A stretch of DNA of 64,000 nucleotides, from contig NZ_CP122961.1 in NCBI RefSeq assembly GCF_029854215.1, forward strand, positions 2,046,001 through 2,110,000. The letters are read 5' to 3'. Positions 20,415-30,150 of this stretch are shown here, piece after piece. The notes beneath the pieces were generated by a model. It worked only from the letters and a program-made list of their open reading frames with translations, had not been told where the DNA came from and did no database searches. Source of the stretch: Halomonas alkaliantarctica (GTDB lineage: Bacteria > Pseudomonadota > Gammaproteobacteria > Pseudomonadales > Halomonadaceae). Position 1 is the first letter of the stretch; the number at the start of each line of letters is the position of its first letter. Both the position numbers and the translations under genes were made by a program.

Positions 20415-20885
20415 ATGTCCCGTTTTGATCACGTCGCGCCGGATGCGCTGTTTAAGCAACTCGAGCGTGCCACCCCCGAAGATAGTCTACCCGCGGTGTC
20501 CACCCTGCTAGCCGCGGTTCGTTTTAACGCTGACGGTTTGATCCCCGCCATTGCCCAGCAGCACGATACTAACGAAGTGTTGATGATGGCATGGATGAAC
20601 CTTGAGGCGCTGGAAGAGACGCTAACTACTCGGCGCGTTTGCTACTATTCGCGCTCGCGCGAAAAGCTATGGCGCAAGGGGGAGTCGTCGGGCCAGCAGC
20701 AGCAGCTTATCTCTGCTGCGTTGGATTGCGATGGTGATACGCTGTTGTTGCAAGTTGAACAAACGGGGCCTTCTTGCCACACCGGGCGGCGCAGCTGTTT
20801 CTATATTGCCGTGGATGGAGAGCAGGCCTCAATTACCAGCAATCCGCTGATTGATCCTGACGACCTGTACGGCAAAAAAACCTAG
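20415..20885 (+). CDS. hisI: Phosphoribosyl-AMP cyclohydrolase (HisI), zur-linked copy
   Basis: Zinc enzyme of histidine biosynthesis. The 156-residue protein carries [37 protein letters not shown] and the three zinc cysteines in LDCDGD and SCHTGRRSC. It starts 5 nt after zur and not within a his operon. The longer N-terminus (about 35 residues before the core) differs from minimal HisI. Zur-regulated HisI paralogues are known in other proteobacteria, but the usual Zn ligands are all retained here, so it may be the only copy or a zinc-responsive spare. The rest of the genome would decide. Confidence 0.88.
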   Translation: MSRFDHVAPDALFKQLERATPEDSLPAVSTLLAAVRFNADGLIPAIAQQHDTNEVLMMAWMNLEALEETLTTRRVCYYSRSREKLWRKGESSGQQQQLISAALDCDGDTLLLQVEQTGPSCHTGRRSCFYIAVDGEQASITSNPLIDPDDLYGKKT

Positions 20886-20893
20886 TTCTGCCT

Positions 20894-21235
20894 ATGCAAT
20901 CCATGACTCGTTTAATATCAGCCCTGTGTTCAGGTTCGCGCTGGGTATTGATGAAGGTGATGATTGGCTGCGTTAGAGTCTATCAATACACGCTCAGCCC
21001 CCTTTTAGGCCCGCGCTGCCGCTTCTGGCCGAGCTGTTCGTCCTACACGATTGAAGCGATTCAGGTGCATGGGCCATTGAAAGGCGGTTGGATGGCAGTC
21101 AAACGGATCGTTAAGTGCCACCCGGGTAATCCAGGGGGCATGGATCCAGTGCCCGGAGGCCGCAGCGAGCAGCTTTGCCGCGAGGATGATGAAAAGGAAT
21201 CATCGCCCTCCTGCTGTGATCATCATCCTCGTTAG
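20894..21235 (+). CDS. yidD: Membrane protein insertion efficiency factor YidD
   Basis: Small membrane-associated protein that helps YidC-dependent insertion. The 113-residue product has the diagnostic block [20 protein letters not shown] (about 34-53), then [14 protein letters not shown] and [13 protein letters not shown]. YidD normally lies between rnpA and yidC; here it follows hisI by 8 nt. The C-terminal tail ([17 protein letters not shown]) is unusual and encoded within an inverted repeat that ends just before the stop, so it may be incidental rather than a metal site. It is convergent with sufE, 9 nt away. Confidence 0.88.
   Translation: MQSMTRLISALCSGSRWVLMKVMIGCVRVYQYTLSPLLGPRCRFWPSCSSYTIEAIQVHGPLKGGWMAVKRIVKCHPGNPGGMDPVPGGRSEQLCREDDEKESSPSCCDHHPR
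21181..21231. repeat. Inverted repeat at the yidD 3' end, between convergent yidD and sufE
   Basis: Arms CGAGGATGATG (21181-21191) and CATCATCCTCG (21221-21231) are perfectly complementary over 11 bp with a 29-nt loop. It overlaps the last codons of yidD and lies just past the sufE stop, so it could act as a shared 3'-end structure. Confidence 0.5.
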
Positions 21236-21244
21236 CTTGCTCTG

Positions 21245-21661
21245 CTACTTCTGCTGCGCTACCGCGTAGATCTTCTCCAGCATGGCGTGCAGGCCGTTGC
21301 TACGTGTGGGGGACAAGTGCTTGTCTAACCCTAAATCAGTCATAAAGTGCGGTTCGGTAGCTCGTATTTCAGCGGCTGTGCGTTCGCTATAAATACGCAG
21401 CAAGACGGCAATTAGGCCGGATACGATGGCTGCATCGGAGGTTGCTTTAAAAACCAGCTTATCGCCCTCCTCTTCATGGCGCATCCACACATTTGACTGA
21501 CAGCCCTGAATTTTAAACTCCTCGATCTTCCATTCTTCGGGAAAGTCGGGCAGTTGATTACCCATATCGATAATGTACTGGTAACGATCCATCCAGTTAT
21601 CAAATATCTCGAAATCTTCGATTAGCTCTTGCTGGGCCTGCTCGGCGCCGGAAGTGCTCAT
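21245..21661 (-). CDS. sufE: SufE family cysteine desulfuration protein
   Basis: Sulfur acceptor that takes persulfide sulfur from a SufS/CsdA cysteine desulfurase for Fe-S cluster assembly. The 138-residue product shows the family core: DNWMDRYQYIIDMGNQLPDF near residue 21 and the active-site FKIQGCQSNVWM (acceptor Cys near residue 54). AAGGAAAT precedes the ATG. It is convergent with yidD, and the recombinase gene lies upstream on the same strand. NfuA, another Fe-S protein, is 2.5 kb away. Confidence 0.9.
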   Translation of the reverse strand: MSTSGAEQAQQELIEDFEIFDNWMDRYQYIIDMGNQLPDFPEEWKIEEFKIQGCQSNVWMRHEEEGDKLVFKATSDAAIVSGLIAVLLRIYSERTAAEIRATEPHFMTDLGLDKHLSPTRSNGLHAMLEKIYAVAQQK

Positions 21662-21713
21662 GCTATTTCCTTCTCTCTTGGTATTGGCGACTGAAGCCGT
21701 TAAGACAGGCTCT

Positions 21714-22892
21714 TTACGTATCTTCCCTATTATAACGGTTCAAAGGCGGCTTGAGGGGTGTTGTATCTGAAATCGCCAATCGATGACGCTGCTGCTCGCG
21801 ATGCCACTCGTTGTCTTCGGTGTGAAGATAACGTGAGGTGGTATCAAGCCGCGCGTGACGGGCGCTTTCGGCCAGATGGCGCAAGCTAATGCCCGATTGA
21901 GCTTGGTGGGTAATCGATGTATGCCTTAACCAGTGCGGCGTTGCCTGGTTAAGTGCGGCAATATGTTCAGGTGTGCCGCCCTTATTTTCAAGTGCTTGCG
22001 CAGCCTTATGAAATGTAGTCCGAATAAGCCGATAAAGCTGGTTATGCCCCAGGCCGCGCTGGCCATCCAGGGCGCGCAGCAACGGTGTCTCTGCGTCCAG
22101 CTGGCTGGGAATGTCAGACAGGCCCAGTGCTTGGCGCCACTGCTGCAGGCAGTTCAGCATATCCTCGGGCAGCGGAATTCTTGCCATTTTGCTGCCCTTG
22201 CCCACCACATGCCACCACCAGCGCCCTTCGCTGCGCTGGAAATCGCCCATACGCGCATCCGCCATCTCGCTAATACGTGGCGCAAGCAGATAGGCAAAGC
22301 CAAAGATAAAGCGTCGCCGGGCATGCTCAAAATGAGCGCGATTGCCCTCCCCAGCCTCTAGCGGTCTATTCAACCACTTCCACAGCCATGCCCATAGATC
22401 GCCCTCAAGATAGCGTTCAATTCGCGGCGTTTGATTATTCAGGCGGCGGGATTTATCGCGCATTAAGCGAAACGGATTGTGGTTAACCCACCCCGCTTCT
22501 ACCAGCCACGCGAACAGGCCTTGCAGTATTACCAAGCTTTGACGCCGGCTGGCGGGCGATAATACGCCGCGAAATGGCCGCCACGCCGGGTGCGTGCGGG
22601 GCTTGGAGGGCCCCACCCACTGCCCGCTAGGCTGTGGATCAGCAAGAAAGGCTTCAAAGCGGCGCAGCGTTTCGCGATTTATATCGGCAAGCGTGAGGCC
22701 TTGGCTAGCCAGCCAGAGCAGAAGCCGCTCCGCCTCTCGACGGTACGCTTTCCAGGTTTGCGGGCTGTCCACGTACTCATCCAACCATGCGGATACTGCC
22801 TGGGCATCGTTTTGGGCGCTAATACGCCCACCATTGGGCGTCTCTTTTAGCGTCAATAGTTGGCTAGTGGGTGTAATAACGTCATTCGCCAT
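21714..22892 (-). CDS. Tyrosine site-specific recombinase (XerC/D-like integrase)
   Basis: The 392-residue DNA recombinase has an N-terminal SAM-like core-binding domain (about 27-135) and a C-terminal catalytic domain with all expected residues: Arg206 in LAPRISEM, Lys235 in GKGSK, HWLRH (His320 and Arg323), His346 in ESARHARL and Tyr355 in TTSRYLH. It is therefore likely active. No phage or transposon genes lie near; instead it is divergent from a KfrA-like DNA-binding gene across a spacer with two inverted repeats. It is too different from XerC or XerD to be called either. The target site is unknown. Confidence 0.85.
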   Translation of the reverse strand: MANDVITPTSQLLTLKETPNGGRISAQNDAQAVSAWLDEYVDSPQTWKAYRREAERLLLWLASQGLTLADINRETLRRFEAFLADPQPSGQWVGPSKPRTHPAWRPFRGVLSPASRRQSLVILQGLFAWLVEAGWVNHNPFRLMRDKSRRLNNQTPRIERYLEGDLWAWLWKWLNRPLEAGEGNRAHFEHARRRFIFGFAYLLAPRISEMADARMGDFQRSEGRWWWHVVGKGSKMARIPLPEDMLNCLQQWRQALGLSDIPSQLDAETPLLRALDGQRGLGHNQLYRLIRTTFHKAAQALENKGGTPEHIAALNQATPHWLRHTSITHQAQSGISLRHLAESARHARLDTTSRYLHTEDNEWHREQQRHRLAISDTTPLKPPLNRYNREDT

Positions 22893-22958
22893 GCCCGTCG
22901 CTACTCTCTTTTAAAGGCCTTTTATATTCAGTGGTCTGAAGTGTGCCTCTGTAGGCAA

Positions 22959-22994
22959 ATAAATTCAAGATAATAAGGGTAATCTTGAATTTAT
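22959..22994. repeat. Inverted repeat 1 between recombinase and KfrA-like gene
   Basis: Arms ATAAATTCAAGAT (22959-22971) and ATCTTGAATTTAT (22982-22994) are 13-bp perfect complements with a 10-nt spacer, in an AT-rich gap. Arm and spacer sizes resemble tyrosine-recombinase core sites (such as 13 bp arms with 8 bp spacer in loxP) as well as dimeric repressor operators. Confidence 0.75.
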
Positions 22995-23012
22995 ATCTAT
23001 TGCTGTAAATAA

Positions 23013-23038
23013 AATTACGTTTTACATAATACGTAATT
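23013..23038. repeat. Inverted repeat 2 between recombinase and KfrA-like gene
   Basis: Arms AATTACGT (23013-23020) and ACGTAATT (23031-23038) are 8-bp perfect complements, again with a 10-nt spacer. It is 66 bp before the KfrA-like start codon, a likely place for an autoregulatory operator. Confidence 0.65.
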
Positions 23039-23104
23039 ATTGCCTTTTGCCTTATGAAAACCGACAATGGCAGTCACGAAAAGCTCTCAAGGAAGGATCA
23101 TTTC

Positions 23105-24145
23105 ATGGCCCGCAACGGCATTCAGTACAGCGATGTTCAACAAGCCATTGATGCCCTGCTGGCCCGGGGCGACACGCCCAGCGTGCAGCGTATTCGCGAT
23201 GTGCTGGGTACCGGCAGCTTCACGACAATTAGTGACCACTTTCGCTTGTGGCGCAGTGAGCGAGAGCAGAATCGCGATGTGCCGCCGCCTAAAGGGGTGC
23301 CGGAAGTCGTAGTGACAATGGCCAGCGAACTTTGGCGCGAGGCCCAGGAAGTGGCAAATCAAGCGCTGCTCCACTATCGCGAGGATGCCAATCGCCAGGT
23401 TGCCGACGCCCAGCAGCTCGCAGAGGACGCTCAACAGCAGGCCGCTAACGCCGAGCAGCGCGAGAGCGCCCTCGCCGAGCACTTGCGTCATATGGAGCAG
23501 CGCATGGAGGCGTTGAACCGGGAATTGGCCGCTAGCCAAACCAGCGAACATCACTGGCATCAACAAGCCGAAGCGGCGCAGGAGGAAGTTACTCAACTGA
23601 AGCAGGCGCAACAGCAGCTAGAGAACCAGGTAGGCGCGCAGCGCGATGCGCATAGCCAAGCCCTTAACGAGCAGCAGGTAGCGTGGGAGCAGCGGTTAAC
23701 ACAAGAGGAGCAGCGTCATGAGGCAGCTGAAGGAAGGCTGATGGCGATGCTGGATAACGCACAGCAGGCGCGCGCCCAGGAAGAGAAGAGTTACCAAAAA
23801 CGTTTGCAGCAGTCTGAGCAGCGTATTGAGACATTGAGTCAGGAGCTAAAGGCAAAGCAGCAGGCCCTGCATCAACTTCAGTTGGAAGCCAGCGACCGCG
23901 AGCAACAGATTAGCGAGCAAAAGCAGACAATGGCGGCACTGCACAAGCAGGAGAAAGCGCTGACCCAGCAGCTTGACGAGGCCAAAGCCGCGATCACCAG
24001 CCAAGCTCAGCAGCATGCCGAGCGCGAAGCTGCGCTACAGCAAGCGTGGCAAGAGAAGCTTTGGAGCCGTATGGAAGCGCTGCAAAAACAGCTTACGGCA
24101 CTCCCCGACGCGCTATCAAAACAAAGCAGTGAGCCCGGCCAGTAA
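23105..24145 (+). CDS. KfrA-like DNA-binding coiled-coil protein
   Basis: The 346-residue protein starts at the ATG at 23105, which has AAGGAAGGA upstream; an ATG 51 nt earlier lacks a site. The N-terminal part (YSDVQQAIDALLARGDTPSV, then IRDVLGTGSFTTISDHFRLW) matches the KfrA N-terminal helix-turn-helix region found in plasmid KfrA repressors. From about residue 95 to the end it is an uninterrupted Gln/Glu/Ala-rich coiled coil, as in KfrA. KfrA is a plasmid partition or stability factor and autorepressor; a chromosomal copy divergent from a recombinase suggests control of that gene or of DNA architecture. Role inferred. Confidence 0.75.
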   Translation: MARNGIQYSDVQQAIDALLARGDTPSVQRIRDVLGTGSFTTISDHFRLWRSEREQNRDVPPPKGVPEVVVTMASELWREAQEVANQALLHYREDANRQVADAQQLAEDAQQQAANAEQRESALAEHLRHMEQRMEALNRELAASQTSEHHWHQQAEAAQEEVTQLKQAQQQLENQVGAQRDAHSQALNEQQVAWEQRLTQEEQRHEAAEGRLMAMLDNAQQARAQEEKSYQKRLQQSEQRIETLSQELKAKQQALHQLQLEASDREQQISEQKQTMAALHKQEKALTQQLDEAKAAITSQAQQHAEREAALQQAWQEKLWSRMEALQKQLTALPDALSKQSSEPGQ

Positions 24146-24160
24146 TCAACCTAGAGACGT

Positions 24161-24192
24161 AAAAAAGCCCAGCGTTTCAAGGCTGGGCTTTT
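24161..24192. terminator. Bidirectional terminator between KfrA-like gene and nfuA
   Basis: An 11-bp stem (24163-24173 AAAAGCCCAGC with 24182-24192 GCTGGGCTTTT) has an 8-nt loop, flanked by A residues on the left and T residues on the right. It serves both convergent genes. Confidence 0.88.
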
Positions 24193-24209
24193 GACCGTGT
24201 ACCGTTAAT

Positions 24210-24833
24210 TTAACGGTAGTAGGCGTTAGTGGTATCACTATGATCAGTAACGTCGCGAATACCGGCAAGCTCCGGAATGCGCTCCATCAGCGTCTTCTCA
24301 ACACCATCTTTAAGCGTTAAATCGACCGCCGCACAGCCCTGACAACCACCGCCAAAGGCGAGGACGGCGTACTGCTGCTCGGTCAGTTCAACCAACTTGA
24401 TTTCCCCACCGTGAGCGGCAAGGCCAGGATTAATCTCACTGTAAAGCACGTAATTGATACGGTCTTCCAGCGGGCTATCCGCATTGACCTTGGGCATCTT
24501 GGCGTTGGGCGCTTTGATGGTTAGCTGACCGCCCATGCGGTCGGCGTTGAAATCCACCACTGCCTCTTCCAAAAAGGCCAAGCTGTTTTTATCGAGAAAA
24601 ACGTTAATTTTCTCGAGCTCCAGCGTGACATCGGTAGGTTCTTCTTCGCCGGGACGGCAGTAAGCCAAGCAAGTTTCCGCGTAGGGTGTGCCCGGCTGAG
24701 TAATAAAAATGCGTACCGCAATACCTTCGACGTTCTGCTTTTCCAGCAGTTCTGCCAAGTATTCTTGCGCACTGGGTGTAATATCAATACCTTGGGTATC
24801 GATTTTAGTATCTACTTCGCTAGTCGTGGTCAT
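24210..24833 (-). CDS. nfuA: Fe/S biogenesis protein NfuA
   Basis: Carrier of [4Fe-4S] clusters to target proteins. From the ATG at 24833 the product is 207 residues; an upstream GTG would add 14 residues unlike the family. The A-type-like N-terminal domain contains [17 protein letters not shown] and [17 protein letters not shown], and the C-terminal Nfu domain carries the cluster CXXC in [25 protein letters not shown] is about 12 bases upstream, rather far. It is convergent with the KfrA-like gene and divergent from metH. Confidence 0.93.
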   Translation of the reverse strand: MTTTSEVDTKIDTQGIDITPSAQEYLAELLEKQNVEGIAVRIFITQPGTPYAETCLAYCRPGEEEPTDVTLELEKINVFLDKNSLAFLEEAVVDFNADRMGGQLTIKAPNAKMPKVNADSPLEDRINYVLYSEINPGLAAHGGEIKLVELTEQQYAVLAFGGGCQGCAAVDLTLKDGVEKTLMERIPELAGIRDVTDHSDTTNAYYR

Positions 24834-25125
24834 GAGGGCTGTCTTCCTCCCGTGGTAGTGGCGGCGCCACTTCACATGTCATTTGTGTCTATGGTAAGCA
24901 AAACAGCGCGCTGACACAATCCCGACTGTTTTAGTCAGCTATTTTAAACAGCTCTTTTTAAGAGCGACTATTAATTATCATTCCTTATCTTGCGTATAGC
25001 CTACGTAGGGGCGCCTTTTGCCATCCCTTTTGTTATCATTATGCGCCTAATAACGACAGATGCTGCTTTTCCGACGATAACAACATCCCCTTTGACGACT
25101 GTGACGCTGGAGAACTCCCCCTGCC

Positions 25126-28100
25126 ATGGCTGATAGTGCTTTGATCGCAACCCTCACCCAACGCCTTGCCCAACGTATCCTGATTCTGGATGGCGGCATG
25201 GGCACCATGCTGCAGAATGCCCAGTTGAGTGAGGAAGATTTTCGCGGCGAACGGTTTAGCGACTGGCCCTCGGATCTCAAAGGCAATAATGATCTGCTCG
25301 CGCTCACCTGCCCTGATGTCGTCACGCGGATTCATCGTGACTACCTGGAAGCCGGTGCCGACATTATTGAGACCAACACCTTTAATAGCACTCAGCTGTC
25401 ACAGTCTGATTACGGCATGGAATCGCTGGTGGTTGAACTCAACCGTGAATCAGCGCGCCTAGCCCGTGAGGTCTGCGACGCCGTGGCCGCCGAAACCGGC
25501 GTGCCCCGCTACGTGGCCGGTGTGTTAGGCCCCACCTCGCGCACCGCGTCGCTATCGCCGGATGTGAATGACCCCGCCAAGCGTAACGTTACCTTTGATG
25601 AGCTGCGCGAGAACTACTACGAAGCCGCCGAAGCGCTGATCGCAGGCGGTGCCGATCTGATCATGATCGAAACCATCTTCGATACACTTAACGCCAAGGC
25701 CGCGATCTATGCCCTGGAAGAGTTGTTCGATGACCGCGGCGAGCGCCTGCCGGTCATGATCTCCGGCACCATCACCGATGCCTCAGGACGTACGCTCTCG
25801 GGTCAAACCACCGAAGCCTTCTGGAACTCAGTACGCCACGCCCAGCCGTTGTCGGTGGGTTTGAACTGCGCCCTGGGCGCCGAAGAGCTGCGCCCTTACC
25901 TGGAAGAGCTTTCCACCAAGGCCGATACCTTTGTCTCCGCCCACCCCAATGCGGGTCTTCCCAACGAGTTTGGTGAGTACGACCAAACGCCGGAGGAGAT
26001 GTCGGAGATTGTCAGCGAGTTTGCCGCCAGTGGGCTGGTCAATATCATCGGCGGCTGCTGTGGCTCAACGCCCGAGCATATTCGCGCTATTGCTGATTCT
26101 GTTCGCGATATGGCGCCCCGGGTTATTCCCGAGCGCAGCCGCGCCTGCCGTCTATCCGGTCTAGAGCCATTTAACATTGAAGCTGACTCGTTGTTCGTCA
26201 ACGTTGGTGAACGTACCAACGTCACCGGCTCGGCGCGTTTTAAGCGCTTGATAGTAGAAGAAGACTTCACCACTGCCTTGGAAGTTGCCCTTGAGCAAGT
26301 CGAAAGCGGCGCTCAGGTCATCGACATCAATATGGACGAGGGCATGCTCGAGTCCAAGGAAGCCATGGAGCGCTTTCTTAACTTGATCGCCGGTGAGCCG
26401 GATATTGCACGCGTGCCAATTATGATCGACTCCTCCAAGTGGGAGATCATCGAAGCGGGTCTGAAGTGCGTCCAGGGCAAGGCGGTGGTGAACTCCATTT
26501 CCCTTAAGGAGGGCGAAGCCGCCTTCCGCGAACAGGCGACCAAATGCCGTCGCTTTGGCGCTGCCATCGTGGTAATGGCCTTTGATGAAGAGGGCCAGGC
26601 CGATACCTTCGCCCGCAAAACCGAAATTTGTCAGCGCGCCTACCGCCTGCTGGTGGATGAAATAGGCTTTCCGGCTGAAGATATCATTTTTGACCCGAAT
26701 ATCTTTGCCATCGCCACGGGTATTGAAGAGCACAACAACTACGCGGTCGACTTTATCGAAGCGACCCAGTGGATTCGCGATAACCTGCCTCACGCGATGA
26801 TTTCCGGCGGTGTCTCTAACGTTTCGTTCTCGTTTCGCGGCAACAACCCGGTTCGCGAAGCGATTCACTCAGCGTTTCTGTATCACGCGATCCGTGCGGG
26901 CCTGACCATGGGCATCGTCAATGCGGGCCAGCTCGCGGTTTATGATGACCTTCCCGCTGAGCTGCGCGATGCGGTTGAAGACGTGGTGCTTAATCGGCGC
27001 AGCGACGGCACCGAGCGACTGCTGGATATTGCCGATAAGTATAAAGGCGACGGTAGCGGTGCGGCCAAGAAAGAGGATCTCGAGTGGCGCAGCTGGCCGG
27101 TCAATAAGCGTATTGAACATGCGCTGGTCAAAGGCATTACAGTTTATATCGAGGATGACACCGAGCAGGCCCGCGCCGAAGCCGAGCGCCCTATTGAGGT
27201 CATCGAAGGCCCGCTGATGGACGGTATGAACGTGGTCGGCGACCTGTTTGGCGACGGCAAGATGTTCCTGCCCCAGGTCGTTAAGTCCGCCCGGGTCATG
27301 AAACAGGCCGTGGCCTACTTGATTCCCTACATCGAGGCCGAGAAGAGCGAAGAGACCAAAGCCAAAGGCAAGATCGTCATGGCCACGGTCAAAGGCGATG
27401 TTCACGATATCGGTAAAAATATCGTTGGCGTGGTCTTGCAGTGTAATAACTACGAGGTGATCGATCTCGGTGTCATGGTCGCCGCAGACAAGATCTTGCA
27501 GGCCGCCAAAGAGCACAACGCCGATATTATCGGCCTATCTGGTTTGATTACCCCGTCGCTGGATGAAATGGTGCATGTTGCCAAAGAGATGCAGCGCCGC
27601 GGGATGGATCTGCCGCTGCTGATTGGCGGTGCCACCACGTCTAAAGCGCATACCGCGGTAAAGATCGAGCCCCAGTATGAGCATCCGGTGATTTATGTTA
27701 CCGACGCGTCCCGCGCCGTTGGCGTAGCGGGCAAATTATTGACGCCTGCCTTGAAAACACCTTACGTCGCCGAGATTCGTGAAGAGTACGAAAAAGTTCG
27801 CGAGCGTAATGCCAAGCGTCGTCCCAAAGCGGCGGACCTGGATTACACCCAGGCACGCAAGCGGCGCTTCCGTACCGACTGGAGCGTCCACACCCCCGCC
27901 GAGCCCAATATGCTGGGGCTAAAAACCTTCGACGACTACGACCTCGAAGAATTGATCGAGCGCATCGACTGGACGCCCTTCTTCATGAGTTGGCAGCTAG
28001 CGGGTAAATACCCCAAGATTCTCGACGACAAGGTCGTCGGCGAAGCCGCCCGTAACCTGTTTGAAGACGCCAAAGTCATGCTGCGTAAGCTGGTCGAAGA

Positions 28101-28821
28101 GAAGCGCGTTCAGGCCCGTGGTGTTATCGGCCTGTGGCCCGCCAACAGCGTGGATGATGACGTGATTGAGGTGTACGCCGATGAATCACGTAGTGAAGTC
28201 GTCGAACGTCTCTTTCATATCCGTCAACAGACTACCAAAGGCCGTGACGGTATCTGCTATAGCCTGGCTGATTTTATTGCCCCCAAAGAGAGCGGCAAAG
28301 CCGACTGGATTGGCGGCTTTGCGGTCACCACCGGGCACGGTGTTGATGAGCTCTCCAAAGCGTATGAGGCGGCAGGCGACGACTACAATGCGATTATGGT
28401 GCAGGCGTTGACGGATCGCCTGGCAGAAGCCTTTGCCGAGCGTATGCATGAACGGGTGCGTAAAGAGTTTTGGGGCTATGTACCGGAGGAAACGCTGGAC
28501 AACGATGCCTTGATCGCCGAGAAGTATCAGGGTATCCGCCCTGCCCCTGGCTACCCCGCCTGCCCGGATCACACCGAGAAAGCCACGCTATTCCGGCTGC
28601 TCAATGCCACCGAAAATACCGGTCTGGCGTTGACCGAAAACTTCGCCATGTGGCCAGCGGCGGCGGTTTCCGGTTGGTACTTTGCGCACCCGCAGTCGAA
28701 GTACTTCTCCACCGGTAAGATCACCCGGGATCAGGTCGAGGCCATCGCCGCACGTAAGCAGATGCCCCTTGAGGAAATGGAGCGCTGGCTCTCACCGGTG
28801 CTCTCTTACGACCCGAGCTGA
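25126..28821 (+). CDS. metH: Cobalamin-dependent methionine synthase
   Basis: Transfers a methyl group from methyltetrahydrofolate to homocysteine. The 1231-residue protein has all four modules: the homocysteine domain with zinc Cys in [11 protein letters not shown] and [10 protein letters not shown] (residues 1-340), the pterin-binding domain starting near [13 protein letters not shown], the B12 domain with [19 protein letters not shown] (base-off His in DxHxxG), and the C-terminal reactivation domain with AdoMet-binding [15 protein letters not shown]. The length equals that of the E. coli enzyme. The 290-nt upstream region shows no cobalamin riboswitch box that I can recognise. A MATE transporter gene follows after 3 nt. 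Confidence 0.97.
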   Translation: MADSALIATLTQRLAQRILILDGGMGTMLQNAQLSEEDFRGERFSDWPSDLKGNNDLLALTCPDVVTRIHRDYLEAGADIIETNTFNSTQLSQSDYGMESLVVELNRESARLAREVCDAVAAETGVPRYVAGVLGPTSRTASLSPDVNDPAKRNVTFDELRENYYEAAEALIAGGADLIMIETIFDTLNAKAAIYALEELFDDRGERLPVMISGTITDASGRTLSGQTTEAFWNSVRHAQPLSVGLNCALGAEELRPYLEELSTKADTFVSAHPNAGLPNEFGEYDQTPEEMSEIVSEFAASGLVNIIGGCCGSTPEHIRAIADSVRDMAPRVIPERSRACRLSGLEPFNIEADSLFVNVGERTNVTGSARFKRLIVEEDFTTALEVALEQVESGAQVIDINMDEGMLESKEAMERFLNLIAGEPDIARVPIMIDSSKWEIIEAGLKCVQGKAVVNSISLKEGEAAFREQATKCRRFGAAIVVMAFDEEGQADTFARKTEICQRAYRLLVDEIGFPAEDIIFDPNIFAIATGIEEHNNYAVDFIEATQWIRDNLPHAMISGGVSNVSFSFRGNNPVREAIHSAFLYHAIRAGLTMGIVNAGQLAVYDDLPAELRDAVEDVVLNRRSDGTERLLDIADKYKGDGSGAAKKEDLEWRSWPVNKRIEHALVKGITVYIEDDTEQARAEAERPIEVIEGPLMDGMNVVGDLFGDGKMFLPQVVKSARVMKQAVAYLIPYIEAEKSEETKAKGKIVMATVKGDVHDIGKNIVGVVLQCNNYEVIDLGVMVAADKILQAAKEHNADIIGLSGLITPSLDEMVHVAKEMQRRGMDLPLLIGGATTSKAHTAVKIEPQYEHPVIYVTDASRAVGVAGKLLTPALKTPYVAEIREEYEKVRERNAKRRPKAADLDYTQARKRRFRTDWSVHTPAEPNMLGLKTFDDYDLEELIERIDWTPFFMSWQLAGKYPKILDDKVVGEAARNLFEDAKVMLRKLVEEKRVQARGVIGLWPANSVDDDVIEVYADESRSEVVERLFHIRQQTTKGRDGICYSLADFIAPKESGKADWIGGFAVTTGHGVDELSKAYEAAGDDYNAIMVQALTDRLAEAFAERMHERVRKEFWGYVPEETLDNDALIAEKYQGIRPAPGYPACPDHTEKATLFRLLNATENTGLALTENFAMWPAAAVSGWYFAHPQSKYFSTGKITRDQVEAIAARKQMPLEEMERWLSPVLSYDPS

Positions 28822-28824
28822 TCA

Positions 28825-30150
28825 ATGCTGTTTGTCGCTCGCCGTCACGGCAAGGTAATTCGCCTTGCCTTACCCATCATGCTGGGCATGCTGTCGCAGA
28901 GCATGCTCAACCTGATCGATGCCGCGCTGGTGGGGCATTTGGGCGAGGTAGCGCTGGCGGGTGTAGGCGTGGGCGGTTACGCGATGTTTATGCTCAGCGC
29001 TGTTGTTTTTGGACTCTCCTCCAGCGTGCAATCACAAACCGCCCAGCGTTTGGGCGCCGCCCACACGGATATCGCCCATCCGCTTAACTCAGGGCTGGTG
29101 ATTGGGCTTGCGGTTGCCCTGCCACTGTCACTCTGGGCTTGGTGGCAAGCGCCGCTGCTGATTGGTTTGATTAGTCAAGCCGACGACGTTCAAAGCGTCG
29201 CCGTCGACTATTTCCGTTGGCGGGTGGTGTCACTGATCGCCATTGCGCTAACGCTCTGCTTTCGTGGCTACTGGAACGGTCGCCAGCAAACGCATCTCTA
29301 CTTGCGTATCATCGTGGCAGTTCATTTGATTAATGTGGCAGTCAGCGCGGGGTTAATCTATGGATTTGCCGGACTACCCAAAATGGGCGCGAGCGGCGCG
29401 GGGGCTGGCACTACACTATCGCTGTTTATTGGCTTGATTGTATGGTGCTGGGTGAGCACAAAAAGCGCTTCTATCGAGCATTTTTTGAAACATCTGCCAC
29501 GCATAGCAACTCTGCGCACTACCCTAGTACTCGCCGCCCCCCACTCTTTGCAGCAGTTTTTATTTGCAGCAGGTTATGCGGTACTCATTTGGCTGCTTAG
29601 CCAACTAGGCACCGCCAGTGTCGCAGTTGGCCATGTGCTGATTAATCTGTCACTGCTGCTGATTTTGCCTGGGGTGGGCATCGGCGTCGCTGCGATGAGT
29701 TTAGTGGGTGAAGCATTAGGTCGGGATGCTCAGAACGAAGCCCACCGCTGGGGGTTGGATGCGCTGCGGGTCGCGTGGCTACTGTTGATTGTGCTGGCGC
29801 TGCCTATGCTAGTGATGCCTGAACAGGTGCTCGGGATTTTTTTCAGCAGCAGAGAGCTAGTCGAGCTGGGAAAACTCCCGCTACAGCTAACCGGCGTGAT
29901 GATTGTGTTGGATGCTGCCGCTTTAGTGCTGGCCCAGGCCTTAATGGGTGCGGGTGCCCAGCGCACGGTGATGATACTAACCCTGGGGATGCAGTGGCTG
30001 CTTTTTTTACCCTTGGCTTGGTGGGTAGGAATCGGTTTAGACCAGGGCTTATTAGGCATCTGGCTTATGCAATTGCTCTACCGATTGATAAACTCGGCCG
30101 GATTTTTATGGGTATGGCAGCGCCGCCAGTGGCTGGCCCCGGCTTTCTAA
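28825..30150 (+). CDS. MATE family efflux transporter (DinF-like)
   Basis: The 441-residue protein has about 12 hydrophobic segments and is a Na+- or H+-driven multidrug exporter of the MATE superfamily, DinF/NorM branch. Family features are the N-terminal IRLALPIMLGMLSQSMLNLI and SQSMLNLIDAALVGHLG, and a second half repeating the pattern after about residue 230. It begins 3 nt after the metH stop, so it is probably coupled; no functional link to methionine synthesis is obvious. The substrate is not predictable. Confidence 0.85.
   Translation: MLFVARRHGKVIRLALPIMLGMLSQSMLNLIDAALVGHLGEVALAGVGVGGYAMFMLSAVVFGLSSSVQSQTAQRLGAAHTDIAHPLNSGLVIGLAVALPLSLWAWWQAPLLIGLISQADDVQSVAVDYFRWRVVSLIAIALTLCFRGYWNGRQQTHLYLRIIVAVHLINVAVSAGLIYGFAGLPKMGASGAGAGTTLSLFIGLIVWCWVSTKSASIEHFLKHLPRIATLRTTLVLAAPHSLQQFLFAAGYAVLIWLLSQLGTASVAVGHVLINLSLLLILPGVGIGVAAMSLVGEALGRDAQNEAHRWGLDALRVAWLLLIVLALPMLVMPEQVLGIFFSSRELVELGKLPLQLTGVMIVLDAAALVLAQALMGAGAQRTVMILTLGMQWLLFLPLAWWVGIGLDQGLLGIWLMQLLYRLINSAGFLWVWQRRQWLAPAF

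Noticed and set aside
21714..22892. Prophage or integrative element around the recombinase
   Set aside because: No capsid, replication, toxin or tRNA attachment features are found within the neighbouring genes; flanks are housekeeping genes (sufE, nfuA).
24834..25125. Cobalamin riboswitch upstream of metH
   Set aside because: The 290-nt gap lacks a recognisable B12 box (such as GCCACTG) and the expected paired core; only a short CCTACGTAGG palindrome at 25000-25009 is seen.
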